Of a DNA stretch of 12,917 nt, positions 6,147 through 12,917 are shown one piece after another (positions within the stretch are counted from its first letter, which is position 1; each line of letters starts with the position of its first letter). Below the pieces are notes generated by a model. That model searched no databases. It saw only the letters and a program-made list of their open reading frames with translations, and was not told where the DNA came from. Source of the DNA: Streptosporangiaceae bacterium (GTDB lineage Bacteria > Actinomycetota > Actinomycetes > Streptosporangiales > Streptosporangiaceae); assembly GCA_030041195.1 (NCBI GenBank), contig JASHOI010000626.1:1-12917 (forward strand). Direction: 5' to 3'. The position numbers and the translations under genes are program-made.

Positions 6147-7703
6147 GTGACCGATCACTATGACGTCGTCATCGTGGGCACCGGGGCCGGCGGCGGCACG
6201 CTGGCGCACACGCTGGCCCCGTCGGGCAAGCGGATCCTGCTGCTGGAGCGGGGCGACTTCCTGCCGCGGGAGACCGGCAACTGGGACCCCGGCGCGGTGT
6301 TCGTCGACGGCCAGTACATCTCGAAGGACACCTGGTACGACGCGGACGGCAAGCCGTTCCAGCCGCAGTCGCACTACTTCGTCGGCGGGGCCACCAAGAT
6401 GTACGGGGCCGCGCTGTACCGGCTGCGCCCCGCCGACTTCGGCGAGATGAAGCACGCCGACGGCGTGTCCCCGGCCTGGCCGCTGAGCTACGAGGACTTC
6501 GAGCCCTGGTACACCAGGGCCGAATGGCTGTACCAGGTGCACGGCGCGCACGGCGAGGATCCGACCGAGGGCCAAAGCTCCCGGCCGTACCCGTTCCCGC
6601 CGGTGTCGCACGAGCCGCGGGTCCAGCAGATCTCCGACGCGCTGGCGGCCGGGGGCTATCACCCGTTCCACGCGCCGTGCGGCATCCTGCTGGACGAGGC
6701 CAACCGCCCGGGCAGCAACTGCATCCGGTGCGCCTGGTGTGACGGCTATCCCTGCCTGGTGCACGCCAAGTCGGACGCCGAGGTCATCGCGGTCCGCCCG
6801 CTGCTGGACCGCCCGAACGTGACCCTGCTGGTGAACGCCGAGGTCGAGCGGCTGGAGACCGGCCCGGGCGGCGGGTCGGTGACCAGTGTCGTGGTCAGCC
6901 GCGGCGGCCGCCGCGAGGTCTACGGCGCCGATGTCGTCGCGGTGTGCGCGGGCGCCGCGAACAGCGCCAGGATCCTGCTGCGCTCCGCCTCCGGCCGGCA
7001 CCCGGCCGGTCTGGCCAACGGCTCGGACCAGGTCGGCCGCAACTACATGTGCCACAACTGCAAGGCCATCGTGGCGCTGGGCGCCGAAGACAACGGCACG
7101 GTGTTCCAGAAGACTCTCGGCCTGAACGACTTCTACCTCCCGGGCAACGGCCGGGAATGGCCGCTGGGCAACATCCAGATGCTGGGCAAGTCGAACGCGA
7201 TGGCGATGAGGGGCGAGGAGCCCAAGCTGACCGCGCTGGCCCCGCGGTGGAGCCTGGACGACGTCGCCCGGCACGCGCTGGACTTCTGGCTGACCACCGA
7301 GGACATTCCCGAGCCGGGCAACCGGGTCACGGTGGACCGCGACGGCCGGGTGCACCTGGCCTACCGCCAGACCAACGACGAGGAAGCGGACGGGCTGTAC
7401 CACGAGCTCCGGAAGGTCCTCAACCACGTCGGCCTGGCCCGGCATCACGTGCTGCACAAGAACTTCTACCTGAGCATGGATATCGCGGTGGCCGCGTGCG
7501 CGCACCAGGCCGGCACGTGCCGGTTCGGCACCGACCCGGCCACGTCGGTGCTCGACGTGAACTGCAAGGCCCACGAACTGGACAACCTGTACGTGGTCGA
7601 CACCAGCTTCTTCCCGAGCATCGGCGCGGTGAACCCGGCGCTGACCGCCATGGCCAACGCGATCCGCGTCGGCGAGCACCTGCTCGGCCGGCTGACCGGC
7701 TGA
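6147..7703 (+). CDS. GMC-family FAD oxidoreductase, copy 1
   Basis: This 518-residue flavoprotein of the glucose-methanol-choline family has the FAD motif VVIVGTGAGGG (7-17), the glycine-rich GGATKMYGAALYRLRP region (80-95), and a C-terminal catalytic block with His453 in CAHQAGTCRFG and Asn496 in GAVNPALTAMANA. Family members oxidise sugars, polyols or other alcohols and hand electrons to oxygen, quinones or other acceptors. Residues 192-203 read CIRCAWCDGYPC, a C-x2-C-x2-C-x4-C set that could bind a metal or Fe-S cluster. There is no signal peptide. The GTG at 6147 is chosen because the FAD motif follows after six residues and it aligns exactly with the start of copy 2. GH15 and DUF389 genes follow on the same strand. 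Substrate is unknown; pyranose or sugar oxidation is suggested by the GH15 neighbour. Confidence 0.9.
   Translation: MTDHYDVVIVGTGAGGGTLAHTLAPSGKRILLLERGDFLPRETGNWDPGAVFVDGQYISKDTWYDADGKPFQPQSHYFVGGATKMYGAALYRLRPADFGEMKHADGVSPAWPLSYEDFEPWYTRAEWLYQVHGAHGEDPTEGQSSRPYPFPPVSHEPRVQQISDALAAGGYHPFHAPCGILLDEANRPGSNCIRCAWCDGYPCLVHAKSDAEVIAVRPLLDRPNVTLLVNAEVERLETGPGGGSVTSVVVSRGGRREVYGADVVAVCAGAANSARILLRSASGRHPAGLANGSDQVGRNYMCHNCKAIVALGAEDNGTVFQKTLGLNDFYLPGNGREWPLGNIQMLGKSNAMAMRGEEPKLTALAPRWSLDDVARHALDFWLTTEDIPEPGNRVTVDRDGRVHLAYRQTNDEEADGLYHELRKVLNHVGLARHHVLHKNFYLSMDIAVAACAHQAGTCRFGTDPATSVLDVNCKAHELDNLYVVDTSFFPSIGAVNPALTAMANAIRVGEHLLGRLTG
7581..7639 (+). repeat. 59-nt perfect inverted repeat, arm in GMC copy 1
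   Basis: This stretch encodes residues from about Asp479 to Pro498 of GMC 1 and is identical, base for base, to the minus strand of 10634-10692 in GMC 2. It is the best-conserved part of a 1.55-kb inverted repeat formed by the two genes. Confidence 0.85.
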
Positions 7704-7737
7704 CCAGCAAGCCGGCCTGAACCCGCTACCCAACCAC

Positions 7738-7744
7738 GAGGTGA
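7738..7744 (+). promoter_or_regulatory. Shine-Dalgarno that decides the GH15 start
   Basis: GAGGTGA matches seven bases of the anti-Shine-Dalgarno complement AGGAGGTGATC. It lies 5 nt before the TTG at 7750 but overlaps the GTG at 7741, which therefore cannot use it. This favours TTG as the real start. Confidence 0.55.
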
Positions 7745-7749
7745 GGATC

Positions 7750-9618
7750 TTGGACCGCTACCCCAACATCAGCGACCACGGGCTGATCGGCGACCTGCAG
7801 ACAGCCGCCCTGGTGACCACCGACGGGTGCGTGGACTGGTTCTGCGTGCCCCGATTCGACTCCCCGAGCGTGTTCGCGTCGCTGCTCGACGCCGACAAGG
7901 GCGGCTTCTGCAAGATCGCCCCGGACCGCGACGACTACGTCAGCAAGCAGCTATACCTGCCCGACAGCGCGATCCTGATCACCAGGTTCATGACCCCGGA
8001 CGGTGTCGGCGAGGTACACGACTTCATGCCCGTCACCGACGGAAAGGCCACCGACCAGCACAAGCTGGTGCGCAACATCAAGATGGTGCGCGGCACCATG
8101 AAGTTCCGGATCCAGATCAAGCCGCGGTTCAACTACGGCAGAACCCAGCACAAGCTGGACTACTCCGACTGCGGCGTGATGTTCCATACCGACGACATGC
8201 AGCTCTCGGTGCAGGGAATCGCGCCGACCGGCACGTCAATGCGTGACCTGGACCTTGACATCGAGCCGGACGGCGGGGGCCTGCAGTGGACCCGAACGCT
8301 GCGCGAGGGCGACATCGGCGGCGTGGTGCTCGAATCGATGGCCGGCGTGCCGCAGCGGCTGATCACGCCCGAGGAGGCGCAGGCGCTCGCCGACGACACC
8401 GCGCGGTTCTGGAGCAACTGGCTGCACCGGTCCAGCTACCGGGGGCGGTGGCGGGAGGTGGTTGCCCGCTCGGCGATGACGCTGAAGCTGATGACCTACG
8501 CGCCCACCGGCGCGCTGGTCGCGGCGCCGACCGCGGGCCTGCCCGAGCAGGTCGGCGGCGAGCGCAACTGGGACTACCGCTACACCTGGATCCGGGACGC
8601 CTCGTTCTCGATCTACGCGCTGCTCGGCCTGGGCTACATCGAGGAGGCTGCCCAGTTCATGCAGTGGCTGCGGGACCGCACCACCGAGCAGGCCGGCGAC
8701 GGCTCCGGGCCGCTGAAGATCATGTACCGGGTCGACGGCACGTCGGACCTGACCGAGGAGACGCTCGACCACTTCGAGGGCTGGCGCGGCTCGCGCCCCG
8801 TGCGCATCGGCAACGGCGCCGCCGACCAGCTCCAGCTGGACATCTACGGCGAGTCGATGGACGCCATCGAGCTCGCCGACGCCCGCACCGGGGAAATGGC
8901 GTACCAGGGCTGGATGTCGATCGCCAGCATCACCGACTGGCTCTGCGATCACTGGGACCAGCCCGACGAGGGCATCTGGGAGACCCGCGGCGGCCGGAAG
9001 AACTTCACCTATGGCCGGTTCCAGTCGTGGGTCGCCCTGGACCGGGCGATCAGGATGGCCATGCGCCGCGGCCGGCCGGCCAACCTGCCCAGGTGGACCG
9101 CTGAGCGCGACAAGATCTACAACCAGATCATGGAGCGCGGCTTCCATCCCAAGGTCGGCGCGTTCACCCAGCACTACGACACCGATGTGCTCGACTCGTC
9201 GCTGCTGATGATGCCGCAGATGGGTTTCATCGCCCCGCACGATCCGATGTGGCTGTCAACGCTCAACGCCATGGACCACGAGCTGGTATCGGACAGCCTG
9301 GTCTACCGGTACAACCCGGCCGCTTCGCCGGACGGCCTGGCCGGCAGCGAGGGCACGTTCTCGCTGTGCACGTTCTGGTACGTCGACGCGCTGGCCAGGG
9401 CGGGCCGGGTCGACGATGCCCGGCTGACGTTCGAGAAGATGGGCACCTACACCAACCACCTGGGCCTGTACTCCGAGGAGATCGACGCCACCGGCGAGCA
9501 GATCGGCAACTTCCCGCAGGCGTTCAGCCACCTGGCGCTCATCAACGCGGCGATCAACCTCGACTACCAGCTTGATCACCCCGTTGGCTCGGCACGGGAG
9601 GCCATGCTCTGGTCCTGA
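7750..9618 (+). CDS. GH15 family glycosidase (mycobacterial trehalase/glucoamylase-like)
   Basis: The protein has 622 residues from the TTG at 7750, or 625 from the alternative GTG at 7741. The N-terminus DRYPNISDHGLIGDLQTAAL and VDWFCVPRFDSPSVFASLLD are hallmarks of the bacterial GH15 branch with an N-terminal beta-sandwich. The (alpha/alpha)6 barrel has ERNWDYRYTWIRDASF (about 271-286), EGIWETRGG with probable general acid Glu411, and GSEGTFSLCTFW with probable base Glu534. Characterised mycobacterial members hydrolyse trehalose to glucose and need phosphate and Mg2+; others are glucoamylases. No signal peptide is seen, so it should act inside the cell. TTG is preferred because GAGGTGA sits 5 nt upstream. 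It lies 46 nt after GMC 1 and 9 nt before DUF389, so the three probably form one unit. Trehalose is the likeliest substrate, but not proven. Confidence 0.9.
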   Translation: MDRYPNISDHGLIGDLQTAALVTTDGCVDWFCVPRFDSPSVFASLLDADKGGFCKIAPDRDDYVSKQLYLPDSAILITRFMTPDGVGEVHDFMPVTDGKATDQHKLVRNIKMVRGTMKFRIQIKPRFNYGRTQHKLDYSDCGVMFHTDDMQLSVQGIAPTGTSMRDLDLDIEPDGGGLQWTRTLREGDIGGVVLESMAGVPQRLITPEEAQALADDTARFWSNWLHRSSYRGRWREVVARSAMTLKLMTYAPTGALVAAPTAGLPEQVGGERNWDYRYTWIRDASFSIYALLGLGYIEEAAQFMQWLRDRTTEQAGDGSGPLKIMYRVDGTSDLTEETLDHFEGWRGSRPVRIGNGAADQLQLDIYGESMDAIELADARTGEMAYQGWMSIASITDWLCDHWDQPDEGIWETRGGRKNFTYGRFQSWVALDRAIRMAMRRGRPANLPRWTAERDKIYNQIMERGFHPKVGAFTQHYDTDVLDSSLLMMPQMGFIAPHDPMWLSTLNAMDHELVSDSLVYRYNPAASPDGLAGSEGTFSLCTFWYVDALARAGRVDDARLTFEKMGTYTNHLGLYSEEIDATGEQIGNFPQAFSHLALINAAINLDYQLDHPVGSAREAMLWS

Positions 9619-9627
9619 GCTCGCGCG

Positions 9628-10563
9628 GTGACCTTTCACCTGCGCATCGTCACTTCCGGTGAGGTGACGGAACGCGTCGTCGCCTTGCTGGCCGCCGAGC
9701 CAGGCGTGTCGGGCCTCGTGGTGCTGCCCGGCGCGGCCCGGCGGCCGGCCGGCGACGCCGTGCAGTGCGACGTGCTGTCGTCGGCCGCCAGCGCCGTGCT
9801 GACCCGGCTCAAGACGGCCTGCGAGCCGGCCGCCGGCCCGGTCGCGATCGAGGTCGTCGACGCGGTCGTCGGGGAGCGGCCGGCTCCGGCGGCGAAGTTC
9901 GGCATCGTGCAGCGGGACATCGCCCCGGTCTGGGACGTGGTCGACGCCAGGATCCGCTCCGACGCGGTCTACCCGCCGAGCTTCTACACCCTGCTGGCGA
10001 TCGCCGGGCTGATCGGCGCGGTCGGCATCCTGATCAACTCGCAGATCCTCATCGTCGGCGCCATGGTCGTCGGGCCGGAATACAACGCGATCATGGGTGT
10101 CGCGCTCGGCATCGACCGGCGCAACGGCCAGCAGGTGATCCACGGCCTGCTCGCGCTGGCGGCGGGGTTCCTGGCCGCGATCATCCTGACCCTGGCCTTT
10201 GGCCTGGTCATCCGCGGGTCCGGCGAGACCCCGCGGGCGTTCTCGGAGGGCGTCCGCCCGGTCTCGGCGCTGATCAGCAGCCCCGACCTGTTCTCGGTCG
10301 TGGTCGCAGTCCTGGCCGGCATCGTCGGCGTGGTGTCGCTGACCGAGTCCCGGGCCGGCGCGCTGATCGGCGTGTTCATCTCGGTCACCACGATCCCGGC
10401 CGGGGCCAACATCGGTCTGTCGATCGCGTACGCGGACTGGGACAGGGCCCTGGGCTCCACGTATCAGCTGCTGCTGAACGTGGTCGTGCTGATCGCGGTC
10501 GGCGCGCTGGTCATGCGCGTGCAGCGGGTGATCTGGCGGTCCCGCTCCGCGGCGCCCGGCTGA
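9628..10563 (+). CDS. DUF389 family integral membrane protein
   Basis: This 311-residue protein has a soluble N-terminal domain (about 1-100, starting HLRIVTSGEVTERVVALL) and then hydrophobic segments near 118-140, 139-161, 171-195, 220-239, 243-266 and 280-297. ILIVGAMVVGPEYNAIMGVALGI corresponds to the conserved DUF389 motif usually written GAMLISPLM-x(3)-G. The family has no established biochemical role. The start is the GTG at 9628, 9 nt after the GH15 stop and without a clear ribosome site, so it is probably translated by coupling. The stop is 9 nt from the end of the convergent GMC 2 gene, leaving no room for a terminator. Membership is fairly sure; function is unknown. Confidence 0.85.
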   Translation: MTFHLRIVTSGEVTERVVALLAAEPGVSGLVVLPGAARRPAGDAVQCDVLSSAASAVLTRLKTACEPAAGPVAIEVVDAVVGERPAPAAKFGIVQRDIAPVWDVVDARIRSDAVYPPSFYTLLAIAGLIGAVGILINSQILIVGAMVVGPEYNAIMGVALGIDRRNGQQVIHGLLALAAGFLAAIILTLAFGLVIRGSGETPRAFSEGVRPVSALISSPDLFSVVVAVLAGIVGVVSLTESRAGALIGVFISVTTIPAGANIGLSIAYADWDRALGSTYQLLLNVVVLIAVGALVMRVQRVIWRSRSAAPG

Positions 10564-10572
10564 GCGCTGGCG

Positions 10573-12126
10573 TCAGCCCATCCGCTGCAGCAGGTGCTCG
10601 CCGACGCGGATCGCGTTCGCGATCGCGGTCAGGGCCGGGTTCACCGCGCCGATGCTCGGGAAGAAGCTGGTGTCGACCACGTACAGGTTGTCGAGTTCGT
10701 GGGCCTTGCAGTTCACGTCGAGCACCGAGGTGGCCGGGTCGGTGCCGAACTTGCACGAGCCCGCCTGGTGCGCGACGCCCGCGATCGGGATGCTCATGTT
10801 CATGTAGAAGTTCTTGTCCAGCACGTGATGCTCGGCGAGGCCGACGTGGTTGATGATCTTCTCGAGCTCGTGATAGAGGCCGTCCGCCTCGGCGTCGTTG
10901 GTCTGCTTGTAGGCCAGGTGGATGTTCCCGTCGCCGTCCACGGTCACCCGGTTGCCCGGCTTGGGCACGTCCTCCGTGGTCAGCCAGAAGTCCACGGCGT
11001 GCCGGGCGACCTCCTCGAGAGCGAAATCCGGCGCGAGCTTGGTCAGCTTGGGTTCCTCGCCCTTCATCGCCGCGGAGTTCGACTTGCCGATCATCTGGAT
11101 GTTGCCCAGCGGCCACGGGCGGCCGTCACCGGCGAAGTAGAAGTCGTTGATGCCCATCGTCTTCTGGAACACCGTCTCGTTCGGCTGCTTGTCCAGCGCC
11201 ACGACGGCCTTGCTGTTGTGGAACATGTAATTGCGGCCGAGCTGATCCGAGCCGTTGGCCAGCCCGGCCGGGTGCCGGCCGGACGCGGAGCGCAGCAGGA
11301 TCCTGGCGCTGTTCGCCGCCCCGGCGCACACCGCGACGATGTCCCCCTCGTAGACCTCGCGCTGGCCGCCGCGGCTGACCACGACGCCGGTCACCGACCC
11401 GCCGCCCGCGTCGGTCTCCAGCCGCTCGACCTCGGCGTTCACCAGCAGGGTCACGTTGTCCCGGCCGAGCACCGGCCGGACCGCGATGACCTCGGCGTCC
11501 GACTTGGCGTGCACCAGGCAGGGAAAGCCGTCGCAGGTGTCGCACCGGATGCACGTGCTGGCCGGGCGGTTGGCCTCGTCCAGCAGGACCCCGCACGGCG
11601 CGTGGAACGGGTGGTAGCCGCCGTCCCGCAGCGAATCGAAGATCTCCTGGATTCGCGGCTCGTTCGACACCGCCGGCCACGGGTACTGCTGCGACCAGTG
11701 CCCCTCGGTGGGGTCCTCGCCGTGCGCGCCGTGCACCTGGTACAGCCATTCGGCCTTGGTGTACCAGGGCTCGAAGTCGTCGTAGCTCAGCGGCCACGCC
11801 GGGGAAGGGCCGTCGGCGTGCTGGATCTCACCGAAGTCGGCGGGGCGCAGCCGGTACAGCGCGGCCCCGTACATCTTGGTGGCCCCGCCGACGAAGTAGT
11901 GCGACTGCGGCTGGAACGGCTTGCCGTCCGCGTCGTACCAGGTGTCCTTCGAGATGTACCGGCCGTCGATGAACACCGGCGCCGGATCCCAGTTCTCCTT
12001 TTCCCGCGGCAGGTAGTCGCCCCGCTCCAGCAGCAGGATCCGCTTGCCCGACGGGGCCAGCGTGTGCGCTAGCGTGCCGCCGCCGGCCCCGGTGCCGATG
12101 ATGATGACGTCGTAGTGTTCGGTCAC
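10573..12126 (-). CDS. GMC-family FAD oxidoreductase, copy 2
   Basis: This 517-residue paralogue of the enzyme at 6147-7703 aligns without a single gap; about 94 of 517 positions differ by hand count (about 82% identity). It keeps VIIIGTGAGGG (7-17), the Cys set CIRCDTCDGFPC (192-203), His453 in VAHQAGSCKFG and Asn496 in the NPALT motif. It lacks the extra Cys pair of copy 1 (Phe302 and Ser305 here). The largest differences cluster at 143-169, 312-338 and 364-374, which are probably surface or substrate-access regions, suggesting separate substrates or acceptors. The GTG at 12126 matches the start of copy 1; GGAG lies too close to act as a normal ribosome site, and a short overlapping ORF precedes it. 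It lies downstream of the MFS gene on the same strand with a 103-nt gap. Confidence 0.9.
   Translation of the reverse strand: MTEHYDVIIIGTGAGGGTLAHTLAPSGKRILLLERGDYLPREKENWDPAPVFIDGRYISKDTWYDADGKPFQPQSHYFVGGATKMYGAALYRLRPADFGEIQHADGPSPAWPLSYDDFEPWYTKAEWLYQVHGAHGEDPTEGHWSQQYPWPAVSNEPRIQEIFDSLRDGGYHPFHAPCGVLLDEANRPASTCIRCDTCDGFPCLVHAKSDAEVIAVRPVLGRDNVTLLVNAEVERLETDAGGGSVTGVVVSRGGQREVYEGDIVAVCAGAANSARILLRSASGRHPAGLANGSDQLGRNYMFHNSKAVVALDKQPNETVFQKTMGINDFYFAGDGRPWPLGNIQMIGKSNSAAMKGEEPKLTKLAPDFALEEVARHAVDFWLTTEDVPKPGNRVTVDGDGNIHLAYKQTNDAEADGLYHELEKIINHVGLAEHHVLDKNFYMNMSIPIAGVAHQAGSCKFGTDPATSVLDVNCKAHELDNLYVVDTSFFPSIGAVNPALTAIANAIRVGEHLLQRMG
10634..10692 (-). repeat. 59-nt perfect inverted repeat, arm in GMC copy 2
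   Basis: This is the inverted partner of 7581-7639. Around it, about 160 nt at the 3' ends of the two genes differ at only seven positions, while other parts of the genes are clearly more diverged. The arms are about 3 kb apart. Confidence 0.85.
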
Positions 12127-12137
12127 TCCGCCATCAT
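12123..12137 (-). other. Four-codon mini-ORF overlapping the GMC copy 2 start
   Basis: ATG ATG GCG GAG TGA ends in a GTGA overlap with the GTG start of GMC 2. The same overlap occurs before GMC 1, where GTG GGC GCG TGA (6139-6150) runs into the GTG at 6147. Restart or leaderless initiation are both possible; only the arrangement is seen. Confidence 0.25.
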
Positions 12138-12229
12138 GTACGCCCCGCCGCCGCGACACGCCGCCGACCCCGCAGCCCCCGCGCCTCCCGCGCCGCCCGC
12201 AGTCCGGGCCAGGCGGGCCGGCCGGCACT
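12127..12229. promoter_or_regulatory. Gap between the MFS gene and GMC copy 2
   Basis: The 103 nt are almost pure G+C and hold a GCCGGCCGGC palindrome just after the MFS stop. There is no T-run, so a factor-independent terminator is not supported. TACATGATGG just before the GMC 2 start is the only AT-richer patch and could hold a -10 element. Whether GMC 2 has its own promoter or is read from the MFS gene cannot be decided here. Confidence 0.3.
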
Positions 12230-12917
12230 CTAGGTGACGGAGGTTGGTGACGGGTGGGGGCGTCGTGACGGAGGGGACGGGCGGGGATGCAGCGACTGGG
12301 GGGACGGGCGGCCGTGCGCGACCACGAGTGACAGCAGCCCCATGCCGGCCGCGACCGCCGCGCTGAAACCGAAGATCACCGGCAGCCGCACGCCGGTGTC
12401 CACCAGCGGACCGACGCCGAACGCGGCTATCCCGTAGCCGGCCTGGTAGCAGGCGATCACCCCGCCGGCCACGAGCACCTGGTAGTGCGCGAACTTCTCC
12501 TGCCCGATGCTGATCGTCAGCGGCAGCAGCGCCGAGCAGCCGAGCCCGGCCAGGGCAAAAGCCCCGACCGACGCCAGCGGAGCATGCTTCGGCAGCACCG
12601 CGATCACCAGGAACGCTCCGGCCAGCAGGAACGGCAGGATGTGGTAGGTCGCGCGGCTCGGCAGCCAGTGCTGGATCGCGGCGAACAGCACCCGGCCGGC
12701 GGTGACCACGGCCCAGAACGCGGTCAGCGCCAGCGCCGCGGTCGACGACGCCACGCCCAGCGAGGTGATGTCGAGCTGGGACCAGTTGCCGTTCATGGTC
12801 TCGCAGAACCCGTACAGCAACGCGAACGCGCCGACCGACGCCAGCGGGGCGTGCTTGGGCAGCACCGCGATCACCAGAAACGCCCCGGCCAGCAGGAAAG
12901 GCAGTATGTGGAAGGTC
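12230..12917 (-). CDS. MFS transporter, C-terminal part (5' end beyond window)
   Basis: The 229 visible codons encode a polytopic protein with the layout of the second half of a major facilitator carrier. Reading from the right edge, a hydrophobic helix FHILPFLLAGAFLVIAVL leads into GAFALLYGFCETMNGNWSQL (like MFS helix 7), then ALTAFWAVVTAGRVLFAAIQ with the typical G-R cytoplasmic loop, then a second ILPFLLAGAFLVIAVL, then four more hydrophobic segments up to about codon 200. The block running from THILPFLL to VGAFAL occurs twice, 89 codons apart. The last 28 or so residues are a Pro/Ser/Arg/His-rich tail encoded by GTGACGG-type repeats. Substrate cannot be told; a sugar-type carrier would suit the neighbouring GMC gene. 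Stop is TAG at 12230-12232. Confidence 0.8.
   Translation of the reverse strand, partial: TFHILPFLLAGAFLVIAVLPKHAPLASVGAFALLYGFCETMNGNWSQLDITSLGVASSTAALALTAFWAVVTAGRVLFAAIQHWLPSRATYHILPFLLAGAFLVIAVLPKHAPLASVGAFALAGLGCSALLPLTISIGQEKFAHYQVLVAGGVIACYQAGYGIAAFGVGPLVDTGVRLPVIFGFSAAVAAGMGLLSLVVAHGRPSPQSLHPRPSPPSRRPHPSPTSVT
12234..12271 (+). repeat. Three GTGACGG direct repeats in the MFS tail
   Basis: GTGACGG occurs at 12234, 12247 and 12265, in a G-rich run that encodes the Pro/Ser-rich end of the MFS protein on the other strand. Spacing is irregular (13 and 18 nt). This looks like low-complexity drift of the 3' end. Confidence 0.5.
12564..12650 (-). repeat. Internal MFS repeat, downstream copy
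   Basis: This 87-nt block matches 12831-12917 at 79 of 87 positions. Seven of the eight differences are synonymous; the only amino-acid change is Tyr here for Phe in the other copy. The offset of 267 nt is exactly 89 codons, so the reading frame is kept. Confidence 0.9.
12831..12917 (-). repeat. Internal MFS repeat, upstream copy (cut by window edge)
   Basis: This is the partner of 12564-12650. It uses codons rare in such GC-rich DNA (ATA, CCT, TTT) where the other copy has ATC, CCG and TTC. The match still holds at the last base of the window, so the repeat may extend further. Confidence 0.9.

Noticed and set aside
5388..7703. GMC copy 1 extended upstream as a 771-residue protein
   Set aside because: The extension is antisense to cydA and to the small membrane protein, and copy 2 aligns from the GTG at 6147.
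6096..7733. Long minus-strand open frame antisense to GMC copy 1, and a similar one (10594-12072, plus) antisense to GMC copy 2
   Set aside because: The two resemble each other only because the genes opposite are paralogues. Their composition is that of a complementary-strand shadow and no family features are seen.
10561..10580. Terminator between DUF389 and GMC copy 2
   Set aside because: Only 9 nt separate the stops; CTGA/TCAG arms pair for four bases only and no T-run follows.
12181..12310. Riboswitch or structured RNA in the G-rich stretch near the MFS stop
   Set aside because: The sequence is low-complexity G-rich DNA, mostly coding for the MFS tail, and shows no known aptamer core.
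1..12917. Mobile element, CRISPR array or defence system
   Set aside because: No transposase, integrase, terminal repeats, short regularly spaced repeats or defence domains were seen. The only long repeats are the GMC paralogues and the MFS internal block.

Overview
The window is very GC-rich DNA with strong third-position G/C bias and many GTG starts. Its gene types (Zwf1-like dehydrogenase, mycobacterial-type GH15 trehalase-like enzyme, cydAB without an adjacent cydDC, GMC oxidoreductases with a Cys-rich motif) fit a chromosome of a high-GC actinomycete, possibly of the Streptosporangiales or a neighbouring group. That placement is inferred from gene content and composition, not from any marker gene. 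No tRNA, rRNA, CRISPR array, transposase or phage gene is visible.

Layout. (1) 1-2118, minus strand: a divergent glucose-6-phosphate dehydrogenase gene (zwf) is followed 22 nt later by a type II NADH dehydrogenase-like gene that runs off the left edge. (2) 2210-3157, plus strand: a cyclase-family hydrolase whose 3' end overlaps the 3' end of cydB by 23 nt. (3) 3135-5887, minus strand: a tight operon of a 97-residue membrane protein, cydA and cydB (cytochrome bd quinol oxidase). (4) 5888-6146: a 259-nt divergent control region with several dyad symmetries. (5) 6147-10563, plus strand: GMC oxidoreductase 1, a GH15 glycosidase and a DUF389 membrane protein, probably one transcription unit. (6) 10573-12126, minus strand: GMC oxidoreductase 2, about 82% identical to the first over its whole length without a gap. 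The two copies form a large inverted repeat around GH15-DUF389. (7) 12230-12917, minus strand: the C-terminal part of an MFS transporter containing an unusual internal duplication, cut by the right edge.

How the genes may work together (inference). The left half reads as a redox chain that does not pump protons at the NADH step: sugar-phosphate oxidation gives NAD(P)H, NDH-2 passes electrons to quinone, and cytochrome bd passes them to oxygen. The right half reads as sugar release and oxidation: a trehalase/glucoamylase-like enzyme, two flavin sugar/alcohol oxidoreductases and an uptake or export carrier.

The most unusual points are these. CydA carries Lys where the heme b558 axial His is expected. 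The Zwf-like protein has lost the His and Lys of the RIDHYLGKE-type substrate motif while keeping the general-base His. The MFS protein repeats an approximately 30-residue block 89 codons apart with almost only synonymous differences. The two inverted GMC paralogues share a perfectly conserved 59-nt stretch.
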